Positions 47,688 through 54,130 are shown, counted from the first letter of the stretch. The stretch is DNA of 64,000 nt from Symbiodinium natans (GCA_905221605.1 CAJNDS010000657.1:277501-341500); one strand, 5' to 3'. The notes: a model not told the origin generated them from the sequence alone. Translations and numbers: made by a program.

Positions 47688-48395
47688 AACTTACTGGCCC
47701 AAAACCCAAGGAAATAAAAGTTGGAACTTTCAGAATAAACTACCTTATAGGAAGCCCAAAAGTTGAAAAGATGGGTTTTGAGCCAGTAAGGAAATCAGAA
47801 AGTACTTTTAATACAAAAAAACCTCGCCTTGCCCCTTCCAGGGTTGCCCGTGCCAGGGTTGCCCCCGCCAGGGTCGCCTCCGCAGTTGCCCCCGCCAGGG
47901 CCCTTGCGCCAGCGGGTGGCCGGGCCTTCCGCGCTTGGCCCTCGATTCTGCCATATGAATGAGCTTGGGTCCGGAATTGGGCTTGAGGGTGTCTTAAACA
48001 CAGTATGGGTGAAACAGATTGTCCCGCTCCCTGTTGATCCAGGAAAGTGTAGGCTCAAGCAACAGCAGCAGTCAACACGTCCCACCTCGGCCAGCGGGGA
48101 GACTCGAGGTGTAAGCCCCCTTGATAGGGGGGCCGTGGAGGGTAGACCGCTCTGAACCCGAAAAAGGCGGCAGTTTGGGTGGCTGGGGTGGGATCCGCTG
48201 CACCGAGGCGGCCCGACCCGCCACCACTGGCGCGGGTCGGGACCGCGGCACTTTGGAACACCTTAAACCCTAAACCCTAAACCCTAAACCCTAACTGAAC
48301 CCAAGGCCTTTCAAGGCACAGCCCCACAACTTCTCCTCGTAGGTCAGCGTGCGCTTCAGCCCAGCCGAGAAGGCGCGCGCGAAGCGGGGGCATGC
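19834..48395 (-). CDS. gcvT: Glycine cleavage system T-protein (aminomethyltransferase), at least 23 exons
   Basis: T-protein transfers the aminomethyl carbon from the lipoyl H-protein to tetrahydrofolate, releasing ammonia, in the mitochondrial glycine cleavage complex. Joining the 23 exons gives 1,179 bases: 392 residues plus stop, all phases consistent. Family hallmarks appear in order: GGKMVDFAG, GYAMPVQY, FDVSHM, TGTLSVITNERGG, VVNAGC, FAIQGPKA, CGYTGEDGFE, LGARDALRLEAGLCLY, DTTPCEAGL, PAREGADI, VTSGSMSPCL, VVVRGKRYPAK and the C-terminal KMPFVPTKYYKP. Family length is usually 360-410. The first exon with the start codon and most of the presumed mitochondrial presequence was not found. 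Coding sequence is about 4% of the span. Introns hold a 12-kb plus-strand gene island, a cob fragment and minisatellites. Donors are 11 GC, 8 GT and 3 GA; 21 of 22 acceptors are AG|G. The exon 15/16 junction has an alternative. Confidence 0.93.
24280..24412. repeat. (CTA)n trinucleotide microsatellite
   Basis: About 40 CTA/TAC triplets with a few GTA and GCT interruptions lie in the gcvT intron between exons 25375-25321 and 23599-23572. The minus-strand island 24070-24200 just to the left reads CRWQSGCLSC...CFDLAV and ends in a stop, but it does not fit the gcvT reading frame and stays unexplained. Confidence 0.9.
25321..29326 (-). CDS. gcvT: gcvT exons 8-15 (middle part)
   Basis: Exons: 29326-29243 (VVNAGCAPKDLKHFEEQL; GT), 28595-28542 (RGLFAIQGPKAME; GT), 27795-27720 (VMQRLSPSTNLKAVPFGE; GC), 27481-27460 (AECLVS, a 22-base microexon; GT), 26830-26800 (CGYTGEDGFE; GC), 26410-26357 (VFVPGEAAVAVAGQSLFR; GT), 25508-25489 (SEVRLA, a 20-base microexon; GT) and 25375-25321 (LGARDALRLEAGLCLYGP; GT). 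For the last exon an alternative GC donor with a slightly different acceptor at 23.6 kb would read LYDAQDTTP. The short exons are supported because they restore both frame and expected family length. Confidence 0.9.
25553..25880 (+). repeat. TTTAGGGGG nonamer array
   Basis: About 35 units of a 9-base TTTAGGGGG/TTTGGGGGG variant, early on alternating TTTAGGGGG and TTTGGGGGG, lie in the gcvT intron between exons 26410-26357 and 25508-25489. Confidence 0.95.
29004..29140. mobile_element. MITE-like element, family 3, copy 1
   Basis: GTAGTTGCATGGTCCC (29004-29019) pairs with GGGACCATGTAACTAC (29125-29140), 15 of 16 positions. The interior (GTATGGGCCCTTAAA, CCCCTTATATACC, then AGGCCATAC...AGAACCCCTAAAG) is shared with 48511-48651 and 61853-61985. 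About 137 bp, non-coding. Confidence 0.75.
29803..31001. mobile_element. TIR-bounded element with oppositely oriented 9-bp minisatellite arrays
   Basis: TGGTAACAGGGCCT (29803-29816) is the exact reverse complement of 30988-31001. Inside are a 57-bp tandem duplication (about 29854-29967), then about 700 bp of TTTTCAGAC variants (29985-30700), then about 140 bp of the complementary GTCTGAAAA array (30745-30885). A transcript could fold into a long hairpin. The lysine/serine/glutamate-rich ORFs on both strands are by-products of the 9-bp unit. The element lies in the 12-kb gcvT intron. Confidence 0.7.
31010..31910. repeat. AT-rich microsatellite region with an embedded CCCTAAA tract
   Basis: The stretch consists of (TAT)n, (TA)n and (AAT)n sequence, with about fourteen CCCTAAA units at 31686-31779. 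The ORFs here translate these simple repeats (polyasparagine, IYIYI). No gene is seen. Confidence 0.9.
32204..34513 (+). CDS. DUF3987-like protein, two exons
   Basis: Exon 1 (32204-33750) and exon 2 (33841-34513) join through a proposed 90-bp GC-AG intron to give 739 residues. Features resembling DUF3987 (a helicase/primase-associated family of mobile elements) are a hydrophobic N-terminal stretch (about 50-75), a degenerate P-loop-like NYSQTRKS at 87-94, a Walker-B-like LLLFDEAYE at 228-236, GNFHPG at 304-309, RGLRGDHG at 316-323 and ARFLFASGQ at 328-336. The exon junction reads SASYYEALALWDLAW and restores an open frame after an in-frame TAG. It lies antisense inside the gcvT intron, 272 bp upstream of a transposase gene in the same direction, so a joint role in one mobile element is likely but unproven. 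Upstream, an 18-bp repeat (TCATGAAAGCGCACGGCC) occurs at 32083 and 32120. Confidence 0.65.
34786..36255 (+). CDS. Merlin/IS1016 (ISXO2-like) DDE transposase
   Basis: The ORF is 489 residues from the ATG at 34786 (an open frame continues 10 codons upstream, with TTGCAG|G as a possible trans-splice acceptor). A four-Cys zinc ribbon (CPHC 168-171; C191 and C196, followed by HKY) precedes the catalytic core, as in IS1595/Merlin transposases. D286 in AEVDEV and D367 in CDGAR fit the first two acidic residues. The third position, usually E in a TxxIExxW motif, reads TQLIDNVW with D432, followed by W435. The spacing (80 and 64 residues) is plausible for the superfamily. The enzyme would cut and rejoin element ends. 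No frameshift or stop is present, so the gene could be active. Terminal inverted repeats were not identified. Confidence 0.8.
   Translation: MSYYRPSKAVLGQALAGILYSLLPACAHRALMQKSLVEIARARHQCRCGTQHTKSISSSTAVAAVSRVALHRFLTQLYISETSDMKQFPSPKHGMLRLVLRKPSQKSHSAKPDHVPYVPRDQQLDSAKKAELRSQHWCCSLSDLVQMSENRLIKLLLKLGILWNFTRCPHCRTGKLSGLFKHKKRGYVRRCQAKSCHKYVLPHARHPFFCTGWGQSFISLRQQVLVLFCNVTRVDTGKIHVLTGLGARAVQTLSARWRRAVKAYVQRQQEARLFGNLRTWVQAEVDEVTVRGKKSGKQVTWFQYCGLLERGNRKSLTLVKMRVKSTSVKLKGKGKGSAVSPGPISKKEWKQIGFRYLKNRKILLHCDGARAYRYVQIPGVVTDSVRHKRPSPIYAATWKHRLPRDYRKAHVKGLPKDQADTVWVKKGTQLIDNVWRQLKLIGVPKSTKADEGNIDERVREFQWHHWHAEQDKFAAVGNIVRAAYEARRL
36314..36427. repeat. Three direct repeats after the transposase gene
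   Basis: AGTTTCTGTTTCTGTACATACACTCTG and the following TGCACCTGG recur three times (about 36315, 36363 and 36400), starting about 60 bp after the transposase stop. They could be subterminal transposase-binding repeats or 3'-UTR repeats. Confidence 0.8.
36685..37278 (+). CDS. Hypothetical protein with acidic patch, gene island member
   Basis: A 197-residue ORF starting at an ATG inside the 98-bp repeat. It has a hydrophobic, leucine-rich middle and an acidic stretch (SDSDDDDVEFDD) near residue 125, then a charged region (SRSEQERKLLDQ) and a Cys/His-containing tail (C-GEFMC and ACGHIHF). No family is recognised. It follows the transposase on the same strand about 430 bp downstream, and its composition differs from the repeat-derived ORFs. 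It could be an accessory gene of the element or a 5' exon of something longer. The minus-strand ORF overlapping it (154 residues) is considered a shadow. Confidence 0.4.
   Translation: MQYAHMFGSRPVDVPAVIAQEAQLVWNVLPICIRAAERNYFARPLVAIQRTRQETVAWLRVLLQEIELHDAQRQDIIFWMTVPYLSLPSSCSGQVLEFLFPSVLPTTSVELVLQSPSWILSDSDDDDVEFDDLRHDENFEALKSRSEQERKLLDQVQQMCGEFMCSNIRACGHIHFLRHRQTIWPVSVRETAVRWSL
37878..38075 (+). CDS. Possible first exon, basic/proline-rich N-terminus
   Basis: The 65-residue ORF begins MAPKKNNQDRAVPLPP, ends near AKKKMRMANMLRAK and looks like a nuclear-protein N-terminus. Its stop overlaps AAG|TAGG; reading AA|GTAGGC as a donor would make it an exon. No continuation was identified with confidence. 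The overlapping frames are open too (162 residues plus, 131 minus), so coding status is uncertain. Confidence 0.3.
   Translation: MAPKKNNQDRAVPLPPGRVQVQDGGASSSRAPVLPLSPPARSVDVTGSGGPAKKKMRMANMLRAK
38211..39036 (+). repeat. Tandem array of a ~178-bp unit, 4 copies
   Basis: Units begin at TGGGGAGTTGGTGA (38211, 38393, 38570 and 38748; periods 182, 177 and 178). The fourth is interrupted after its first 14 bases by about 130 bp of unrelated sequence and resumes at about 38893. Each unit contains GCCCGCCCTTGGCGGAGC and the perfect palindrome ATCTTTATAAAGAT (ATCTCCATAAAGAT in the last copy). The array ends about 70 bp before the EEP gene. No snRNA, tRNA or 5S signature was recognised. Confidence 0.9.
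39104..40668 (+). CDS. Endonuclease/exonuclease/phosphatase (EEP) family protein with a very young intron
   Basis: Exon 1 (39104-39800) and exon 2 (39923-40668) give 480 residues. The C-terminal half has EEP landmarks in order: LCWNAG at 214-219, AMQEC at 239-243 (catalytic Glu), HLNN at 322-325, LDLNQ at 356-360 and DTDSHYP ending at 434, the position of the SDH motif. EEP proteins cut phosphodiester bonds in DNA or RNA, or remove phosphates; here a nuclease role in a mobile element is a guess. The N-terminal 200 residues are not recognised; the tail is basic and lysine-rich. The start ATG follows TTTTCCTTTCAG, which fits a trans-splice or intron acceptor. Without removal of the 122-bp insert the first half ends 19 codons after codon 233. 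Confidence 0.7.
39772..39953 (+). repeat. 60-bp exon duplication around a TTTAGGG block (candidate newborn intron)
   Basis: 39772-39831 and 39894-39953 are copies of the same 60 bp (57 of 60 identical). Between them, 39832-39893 is TTTAGGG/TTTCGGG sequence. Removing any 122-bp unit with boundaries inside the duplication restores the EEP frame; GC-AG (39801-39922) and GA-AG (39828-39949) choices both leave AG|G junctions. The three differences lie upstream of the second-copy acceptor and turn TTGCTCGCAG into TTCCTTGCAG, a better pyrimidine tract. Confidence 0.85.
41150..41590. repeat. Convergent telomere-like tracts flanking gcvT exon 7
   Basis: About twenty CCCTAAA units (41150-41297) and about 25 TTTAGGG/TTCAGGG units (41404-41590) face each other across 107 bp that contain exon 41355-41311. 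The right tract ends in nine consecutive TTCAGGG units. A further TTTAGGG/TTCAGGG tract follows at 41688-41835. Confidence 0.95.
41311..48395 (-). CDS. gcvT: gcvT exons 1-7 (N-terminal part)
   Basis: Exons, 5' to 3': 48395-48336 (FSAGLKRTLTYE; GA donor), 45185-45146 (EHVKEGGKMVDFA; GC), 44610-44533 (GYAMPVQY...SIIDSTKWT; GA), 44051-44006 (ASLFDVSHMCSI; GC), 43689-43631 (WTGKDAFDFVERVTTADVY; GA), 42176-42106 (LPPMTGTLSVITNERGG; GT) and 41355-41311 (VTKCNSKEHGEHVYQ; GC). These cover the folate-binding N-terminal domain. Exon 1 continues a presequence-like stretch (ACPRFARAF) and has an acceptor in front of it, so at least one exon lies further right. Each intron contains CCCTAAA or TTTAGGG units. 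Confidence 0.9.
46850..47198 (+). pseudogene. cob: Cytochrome b (cob) fragment of mitochondrial origin (NUMT)
   Basis: An AT-rich insert in GC-rich minisatellite reads, in one frame without stops for about 115 codons, the C-terminal half of cytochrome b: LHFLSSNIPLRNSTNNK, FFPFIISKDFYG, SHPVNAVEACG, TPLHIVPEWYFL, and YAMLKAVPNKNAG. PEWYF and the following YA-LK-PNK are the Qo-site and helix hallmarks of cytochrome b. The N-terminal half and the haem-ligand histidines are missing, so the piece is not functional alone. It lies in the gcvT intron between exons 48395-48336 and 45185-45146. Dinoflagellate mitochondrial transcripts are edited; whether the copy resembles edited RNA or genomic DNA cannot be judged here. 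Confidence 0.88.
47652..47825. other. AT-rich insert, possibly also mitochondrial
   Basis: Starting with (TA)n(GA)n, about 170 bp of about 60% AT (GGAACTTTCAGAATAAACTACC, GGAAGCCCAAAAGTTG) ends in a run of seven A just before minisatellite resumes. Composition resembles the neighbouring cob piece, and the A-run would fit an oligoadenylated mitochondrial rRNA fragment, but I do not recognise a specific gene. Confidence 0.3.
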
Positions 48396-48510
48396 CTGCT
48401 GTTTAGGGTTTAGGGTTTAGGGTTTAGGGTTTAGGGTTTAGGGTTTAGGGTTTAGGGTTTAGGGTTTAGGGTTTAGGGTTTAGAGTTTTAGGCTTAGGGT
48501 TTCCTTGTTT

Positions 48511-48651
48511 TAGTTGCATGGTGGCTTAGTATGGGCCCTGAGAAGGGGACCTCTTAAATACCCCTTATCTACCCTATGATAAAACCCAAGGGCCCATGCT
48601 TCAGAACCCTTTAAAGAAGGTCAGGGACCATATTAAGGGACCATCTAGCTA
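48511..48651. mobile_element. MITE-like element, family 3, copy 2
   Basis: TAGTTGCATGGTGGCTTAGTATGGGCCC at the left and GGGACCATCTAGCTA at the right match copy 1 at 29004-29140. A second partial right end (GGGACTATTTAACTACC) lies at about 48774-48790 after intervening CCCTAAA units, suggesting a tract expanded inside or next to the element. Confidence 0.7.
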
Positions 48652-49176
48652 CCCTAAACCCTAAACCCTAAACCCTACACCCTAAACCCTAAACCCTAAA
48701 CCCTAAACCCGAAACCCTAAACCCTAAACCCTAACCCTAACCCTAAACCCTAAACCCTTAGGGACCACATTAAGGGACTATTTAACTACCTTTCACAGGT
48801 GTGTGGAGGTTCCAAATTTTGGTGGCATGCCGGCCTTGACAGGCACATGTGCTGACGTACATAAAAAAAAAGCATGATTCTGCACAAAACACATCAGTAT
48901 ATTATATACATATGTGAGTTTCTGAAAACAGGGGCACGATTTCTGGGGGTCCCTTTAAGGGAATATATTCTATTTAGAGCAACGTGTACAGGAGTACAAG
49001 AGGTACCCTTATTTTGGGAAAAACACCGAATTCATGCATAGGTCCAATTTCGAGTATGTTGCTGCAATGCGAACTTTTCTCCAGACATCACAAAGCACAT
49101 GCTGATAAGGGAACGAGGACATGCCTCACGAGAACCCCAAATCTGGAGATTCCCTCATATTCCTATACGAGGTAGG

Positions 49177-49259
49177 ACCCTAAACCCTAAACCCTAAACC
49201 CTAAACCCTAAACCCTAAACCCTAAACCCTAAACCCTAAACCCTAAACCCTAAACCCCA
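49177..49259 (-). repeat. CCCTAAA tract between the gcvT 5' side and the kinase gene
   Basis: About eleven clean CCCTAAA units. The minus-strand island 49300-49420 beside it (SPQRQLEIIRLQAL reading) could hold an upstream gcvT exon, but the splice phase could not be confirmed. Nothing else is recognised between 48800 and 49550. Confidence 0.85.
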
Positions 49260-49556
49260 CAGGACGCCCAACACATACTCCCACCAATGCGTAATAGGAA
49301 GCCAAGGATGCCCTCACTGAAACCATTGGTACGAACCCTCCTCCGCATGGGGAGTGAACCCCACCTGCCAGGGCTTGGAGTCGGATTATTTCCAGCTGGC
49401 GCTGAGGGCTCACACTGCACAGCAAAAGGTTTTCAGAGGGGGGTTGGCATTTCTGGCAAGAAGGGGGGGGGGGGGGGAAGCACCTTCTTTAGGGTTTTAC
49501 GGTAAGTAGCCTGATTCGCCCAGTTGGCTCCAGTCGCGCGTTGCAGGCCCTGTTCC

Positions 49557-50447
49557 TCATGGAGATCTGCCCAGGGCTCCCCTCAACACCTCCTGCTCCA
49601 CGAGGTGCCACAGGAGGTCCACGTCCTTTGGGCAGCGGAGCTGCACGAGGAGCTGCTGCGGATACTCCTGCCGGAGGCGCATGACCCGTTCTTCCATCAG
49701 ATGATGCCTTCTGAGCACAGAGTAGATAACAGAGTCCTTGGTCAGTAGTCTGCCTGGCTGCTCGTAGTTCCCGTTGCAGCACTCGACGTGGTAGATGGCG
49801 CGGTAGGCAGTGCGCCAGAAAGCACGGCCCAGCACGATCCAGAAGTCGAGGTCCAGCCACACGACCACCTCGATATCCTCCCACACAAGCCTTTTCATGG
49901 CTTTCAGGCCGTAGTTGCCATCCACAGTGAACCCACCGTGCGCCTCTATGCGAAGCACACTCGCACACTTAGCTGTTCAGTATCTGATAGGGAACTAAAG
50001 GTGTGAACCCTACTACTCACTTGCTAAGCACATTGCCTTCCTTGTCATGTTCTTGTTCCCTGCGTGCCTTGGCCTCCTGAACCTCCTTGGACAGGATCTC
50101 ATCGAAGTCTTCGCGGTCGCGCAGCTGCCAGCCAGGCAGCCATGCCAAACGGTCCATGTCAATGTACTGCACGCCCTTGATCTTGGCGAGCATGGAGGCA
50201 AGGGTCGATTTACCACTGCAGTCGCATCCAACCACCGAGATGCGTTGCTTGCGAACCAGGGCAATGGCAGCCGCCTGCAGATCGGACAGTTGCGCTCGGG
50301 GGGTCCGCCGCCGGATGAGGACTCGAATCACAACATAGCCGACTGCAGCGGCCAGGGGCGATAACAGACAGATCCGCATTGCAGGCATGCTCTGCAATCG
50401 GATGAAATGTGAGTGATGCCAAAGGACTTACTTTCCAGAATGGCTCG
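49557..50447 (-). CDS. P-loop nucleotide kinase-like protein (FlaR/topology-modulation type), 3 exons visible
   Basis: Exons: 50447-50432 (EPFWK, ending at a strong GTAAGT donor), 50391-50025 and 49972- or 49945-49557. The main exon has a hydrophobic helix (ICLLSPLAAAVGYVVIRVLI), then the P-loop GCDCSGKST, YIDMDRLAWLPGW and EDF; the last exon continues with TVDGNYG and VVVWLDLDFW and ends at a TGA. This order (GxxxSGKST, hxxDxlxWxPGW, WhhDGNY, hxWLD) is that of adenylate-kinase-like 'DNA topology modulation protein FlaR' relatives, P-loop phosphotransferases of uncertain substrate. The membrane helix upstream suggests anchoring. The intron before the last exon probably uses a GCAAGT donor at 50024; the acceptor is ambiguous. 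More 5' exons probably lie within 50479-50757. Confidence 0.7.
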
Positions 50448-50797
50448 CTGGAGGAGGACGATTGCTGAATCCCTGGCTCTATCGAATTATGGCACAGGAT
50501 TTCGACTTGCAGCTGAGCCCATAGATAAAGCTGAATAGAGCACCCAAAGCAAGGATGAAACCCCATGTGAAAAAGGGTTTAAACTTCATCCCCTCATGGC
50601 AGCCCAGATGCTTCTTCACGGCTCTCTGCAATTGGGGGAGTACCCGCGGTTTGGACACTGGCTTGGACAGCGGTTTGGCCCTTAAAACCCTCTGAAAAAT
50701 GCGCCTGAATGTGATCCTCTTAAACCCAACAATGCAAAATATATGAAAATGTCTCAAGGGCCCAGCGAGGCTTACAATATGACGTTTATAAGGCTTC

Positions 50798-50910
50798 TAA
50801 GGTCCATAAGGGTCGGAAAAATAACTAAAAATCTTCCCTTATGGTCCGGTTGAGATTATTTTATTCCGACCCACCAAAACCCTGTTGGAATTATTCAGGC
50901 CCCTATAATT
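50798..50910. mobile_element. Family-2 MITE-like remnant
   Basis: GGTCCATAAGGGTCGGAAAA...CTTCCCTTATGGTCC forms an inner inverted repeat; ATTATTTTATTCCGACCC and AATTATTCAGGCCCCTATAATT resemble the ends of 4411-4515 and 53770-53848. It is diverged and possibly nested. Confidence 0.5.
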
Positions 50911-51463
50911 CGGTTTTTGCAATGGCTTCGTCGCGCTTTCTGCGACCGTCTACCCTGCGACCTCTCTGCGGGCGACGGCGCCGGTGACTCGCCAAAGAGC
51001 CATGCTGGAGCCTCGCATCTGCTGCGTTTTACCTAGAGCAACCCTTGCACGTAAGGCTTTTAGGTTTTAGGGTGCCCTAAACCCTAAACCCCGAATCCTA
51101 AACCCCAAACCCCAAACCCTAAACCCCAAACCCTAAACCCCAAACCCTGGACTCAGGTTTGACAGGATGGCGAGGGGGATCCTGCGAGATGACTTGGCAA
51201 AGAAACCCGCGGGGGGAGGGGGGGGGAGGGGAGGTGTTCTACAGGTCCCTTAAGGTCCCTACCATATGCCATAAGATAGGAGTCCCTTGAAAGGTGTGGT
51301 GTTCTACAGGTCCCTTACTACGAATGCATAAGAACCCCCCCAAAAAACATTCTTCCTTATAAGGGTAATATAGGGATGATTGTTCTGCATTTCTTGGGGG
51401 GGGATTCTTAAGCAAATAGTCCGTTAAGGCCCGTTAAGGGAAGGACCATGGGATAGGAGTCCC

Positions 51464-51524
51464 GGTATAAAAGGGAATCCTATCCCTATTAAAGGACTGT
51501 TAGTATAAGGGGGAACATCCCAAG
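51464..51524. mobile_element. Family-1 MITE right arm (partial copy D)
   Basis: ATCCCTATTAAAGGACTGTT followed by AGTATAAGGGGGAACATCCCAA is the cleanest right arm of family 1. The opposite arm is missing; the left side is GGATAGGAGTCCC-type sequence shared with 51290-51300. Confidence 0.7.
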
Positions 51525-52507
51525 CCATATCGGTTGCTTGAGCTGGGGGTTAGGTTTTTGGGTTTCGGGCTTCGGGTGTCGAGACCGCTTATACAAGGTT
51601 TGGCCTCCTGTAGTCCCAGAAGCAGACTGCCCTCAAGCAGTCCTGATCCCGGGAGTGGAAACCCCAAACCCAACTAAACCCTATCAGGGTTTAGGGCTTA
51701 GGGGTTAGGGTTTAGGGCTTAGGGACCCTAAACCTTAAACCCCAAACCATAAACCCTAACCCTCAAATGCCCAGAGCTAGCCAAAGTTGGAGCTACCCTG
51801 AGCACGAGACACTCCAAGCGCCCAGTCCCGAACGCCAGCCTTACTTGTTAGGGTTTAGGGTTTAGGCTTTCCGGTTCAGGGGCAGTAGGGGGCGAAGAAA
51901 TAATCCACTCCCCCCGCAGGAACCAGCAAGCAACAACGGGCTACTTGGGGCTTAGGGCTTGGGATTCGGGAAGTCGGCCGCGAGCGCGCGCAGAGCAAGC
52001 TGCCGCGCCTGGGCGAATGCAACCAAAACGGGCGCCGTCCCACAAAGCTTTTGAGCCGATCCGCACAGACAGCAGGGCAGAGCAGGGCCACGGTTGGAAA
52101 AATACTCCTGAAAATATGATCCTCTTAAACCCCAATCATCCAAGGGCCTGGCTTCTATAAGGTTTAGGGCCGTTCGCGGCGGATTTGCGGGCACCATGGC
52201 GCCATGCAAAGTTAAGAGCTTTAAAGCCCTAAACCCTATACCCTAAATCCTAAGCCCTACACCCTAAACCCTAAACCCTAAACCCTAAACCCGAAACCCT
52301 CTGTTGCTTTAAGGTTGGGGCTTTCGTGTCAGCGGCGCGAGCCCATCGGTGACCTGATGAGACCAAGGTTTACCTGGACTCGCGGCTTCATGCTTCGGGC
52401 TTGTAGTGTGGGGTTTAGGGTTTAGGGTTTAGGGTTTAGGGTTTAGGGTTTAGGGTTTAGGGTTTAGGGCTTAGGGCTTAGGGTTGAGGGTTTTCTCAGG
52501 GAGCTGC

Positions 52508-53462
52508 CAGTTGACGAAGCCATTTGGGAAGAAACTGAGTAAGGCATCACCCAGACATTTTTGTATCTTCCTCAGCAAAACCCTAAACCCCAAACCTCAA
52601 ACCGCAAACCCTAAACCCTAAACCCTAAACCCCTGGCCCTAAACCGTGAACCCTACCTAAACCCTGAACCACTCTTGCTCTTCCTTAAGACTCCACATGA
52701 GCACCCTGGAGTAGAACCACCACGCGTTGCTGCTTCACTTCCGGGATCGTCTAGACCGATCACGTCGCGCACTTCCTCAGAAGCTCGATCCTCGCCCTGG
52801 CTTGCAAGAAGCTGCAACTAAGACTGCTTTCAGGGTTTAGGGAGGTTTAGGGTTTCGAGTTTCGGGTTTAGGGTTTAGGGTAAATCCGGTCACAAGGGAC
52901 GTCGATAGGGGGCGGCCAAAAGTGAGCCTTGATCCTAATTCGGAGTACACAAAAGCATATGTATGAAACAGGGTTTATATCACTGTTATTGCTGAGTGTA
53001 TATGGGGCTCCTTATCAACCTTAATTATCACAATCGTTGGTGAGTGTATATAGCTGGCGTCCTTTTGGGGTGCAAGTAATCGTATGGATCCTAGGAGGGG
53101 GACTCCAAAGGCCAAGGGGATCTTCAGGCGAACTCTCAATTCCATTCCAATCCATTTTCGGGTTCTCTTTTTGTGTTGGGCCTTGTCAGGGTACCTGCAA
53201 CCCTCACAATAGACAACCTCGCTACAACCTGGTTAGTAAGCCACTGAACCCCCACAGATGGCCCTATGAAGCCATAGCTATCAAGCGAAAAATCCCAAGG
53301 GGGCTAAACCCGAAACCCCGAAACCCTACCTGCCTCCAGGACCACCGTGCCGCTCGCCATGGATCCCATGGGGACGAACCTCGCACTGGAGCCTTGGATT
53401 CCGCAATTCGATGCCGGCACTGTGCCGCGATAGAACAACTTGAGGGGTGTTCGGCTTGCGCG
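52508..53462 (-). CDS. Unrecognised host gene, exon cluster
   Basis: Four exons join in phase: 53462-53330 (PLKLFYRGTVPASN, ARFVPMGSMASGTVVLEA; GT donor), 52800-52764 (RARIELLRKCA; GT), 52729-52679 (NAWWFYSRVLMWSLKE; GC) and 52570-52508 (KIQKCLGDALLSFFPNGF; GC). The 34-bp intron between the second and third would be very short. A further exon may lie at about 52010-52080 (LVAFAQARQLALRALAADF). The plus strand also offers an exon-like reading at 52493-52538 with a GTAAGG donor, so the strand is not certain everywhere. No family is recognised. Confidence 0.42.
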
Positions 53463-53584
53463 CTGAGGAGCATCGAGTCTCCAAACTTCAGTCTCTGAAG
53501 GGCCTAGGGATCGGATGTGTAGGAAGTCCCGGTCACTGGCCGAATGGTTGCTGCCTCATGAGATTCTTTCCGTGCCGTAAAGGG

Positions 53585-54130
53585 TAGCAGATCTGTGAGA
53601 CGGGTGCATCACTTTGCATGAGGCATATGGATCATGGATCTCCATCTTCCTCGCCGGCAAGGCCTCCAGACGCGGAACTCATTCTGGCATTGACCGCTCA
53701 GGTGGTTGCTAGCCAAACGCGCACGACCCTTCTTCAAGTGCTACTGCAGGAGCCTTCATGACTAGAACAGGGTTTTGGGAGTTATTATAGTATAATTATA
53801 CAGGGACCATAAGGGAGTATTTCTAGTAATTATTCCGACGCCTATGTTAGAAGCGCTGCTAGGGCAAGGGGCCAAAGAACGGGTGCACGTTCGCTAAGGA
53901 TAGTCGATTCCAGATCCAGGTCAACAACTAGGAGTCGTGGCCTCTCCTTCCTCGCCCAAGGGTGTCACAAGGCGACTGCCTCTTTCCCAATGTCGGGTCA
54001 TGGGATTGAACAGCCTCCTGTCGGACCATGGTGGTGTATTGGACTACGTGGAGATTCTGCTGAGTGCCCGACTGTGTATTGACAGCGTCGGCGTTCCTGC
54101 CAAGAGGAGGGGCCGGAGGTACTTTGACAC
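53585..54130 (+). CDS. Possible plus-strand exons (unrecognised)
   Basis: An open stretch from after the TAG at 53585 to the TGA at 53761 reads DAELILALTAQVVASQTR and LLQVLLQEPS in frame with an ATG at 53627. A second open stretch at 53937-54130 reads GLNSLLSDHGGVLDYVEILL. A family-2 MITE remnant (53765-53850) lies between. Composition looks protein-like, but no family is recognised and antisense readings are partly open. Confidence 0.25.

Larger units (their letters stand above)
46255..47905. repeat. GC-rich 15-bp minisatellite (CCAGGGTTGCCCCCG) in five blocks
   Basis: Blocks lie at about 46255-46515, 46675-46850, 47260-47400, 47605-47652 and 47832-47905, in a gcvT intron. The unit keeps frames open and yields PPPGL repeats on the plus strand and GATLA pentapeptides on the minus strand. 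Two diverged copies of another segment (ATTCAGGAATTGTGCGCC... at 46546-46612 and ACTCAGGAATTGTGCACC... at 47436-47570) sit between blocks; the first lacks about 60 bp. Confidence 0.85.

Noticed and set aside
50922-50990. Short plus-strand Met-start reading MASSRFLRPSTLRPLCG as a mitochondrial presequence exon
   Set aside because: It is attractive in composition, but no downstream plus-strand exon could be joined convincingly and it overlaps a MITE remnant.
53330-53498. 153-residue plus ORF and 69-residue minus ORF over this segment
   Set aside because: Several frames are open here. The minus frame ending at a GT donor and joining in phase to 52800 was preferred, with limited confidence.
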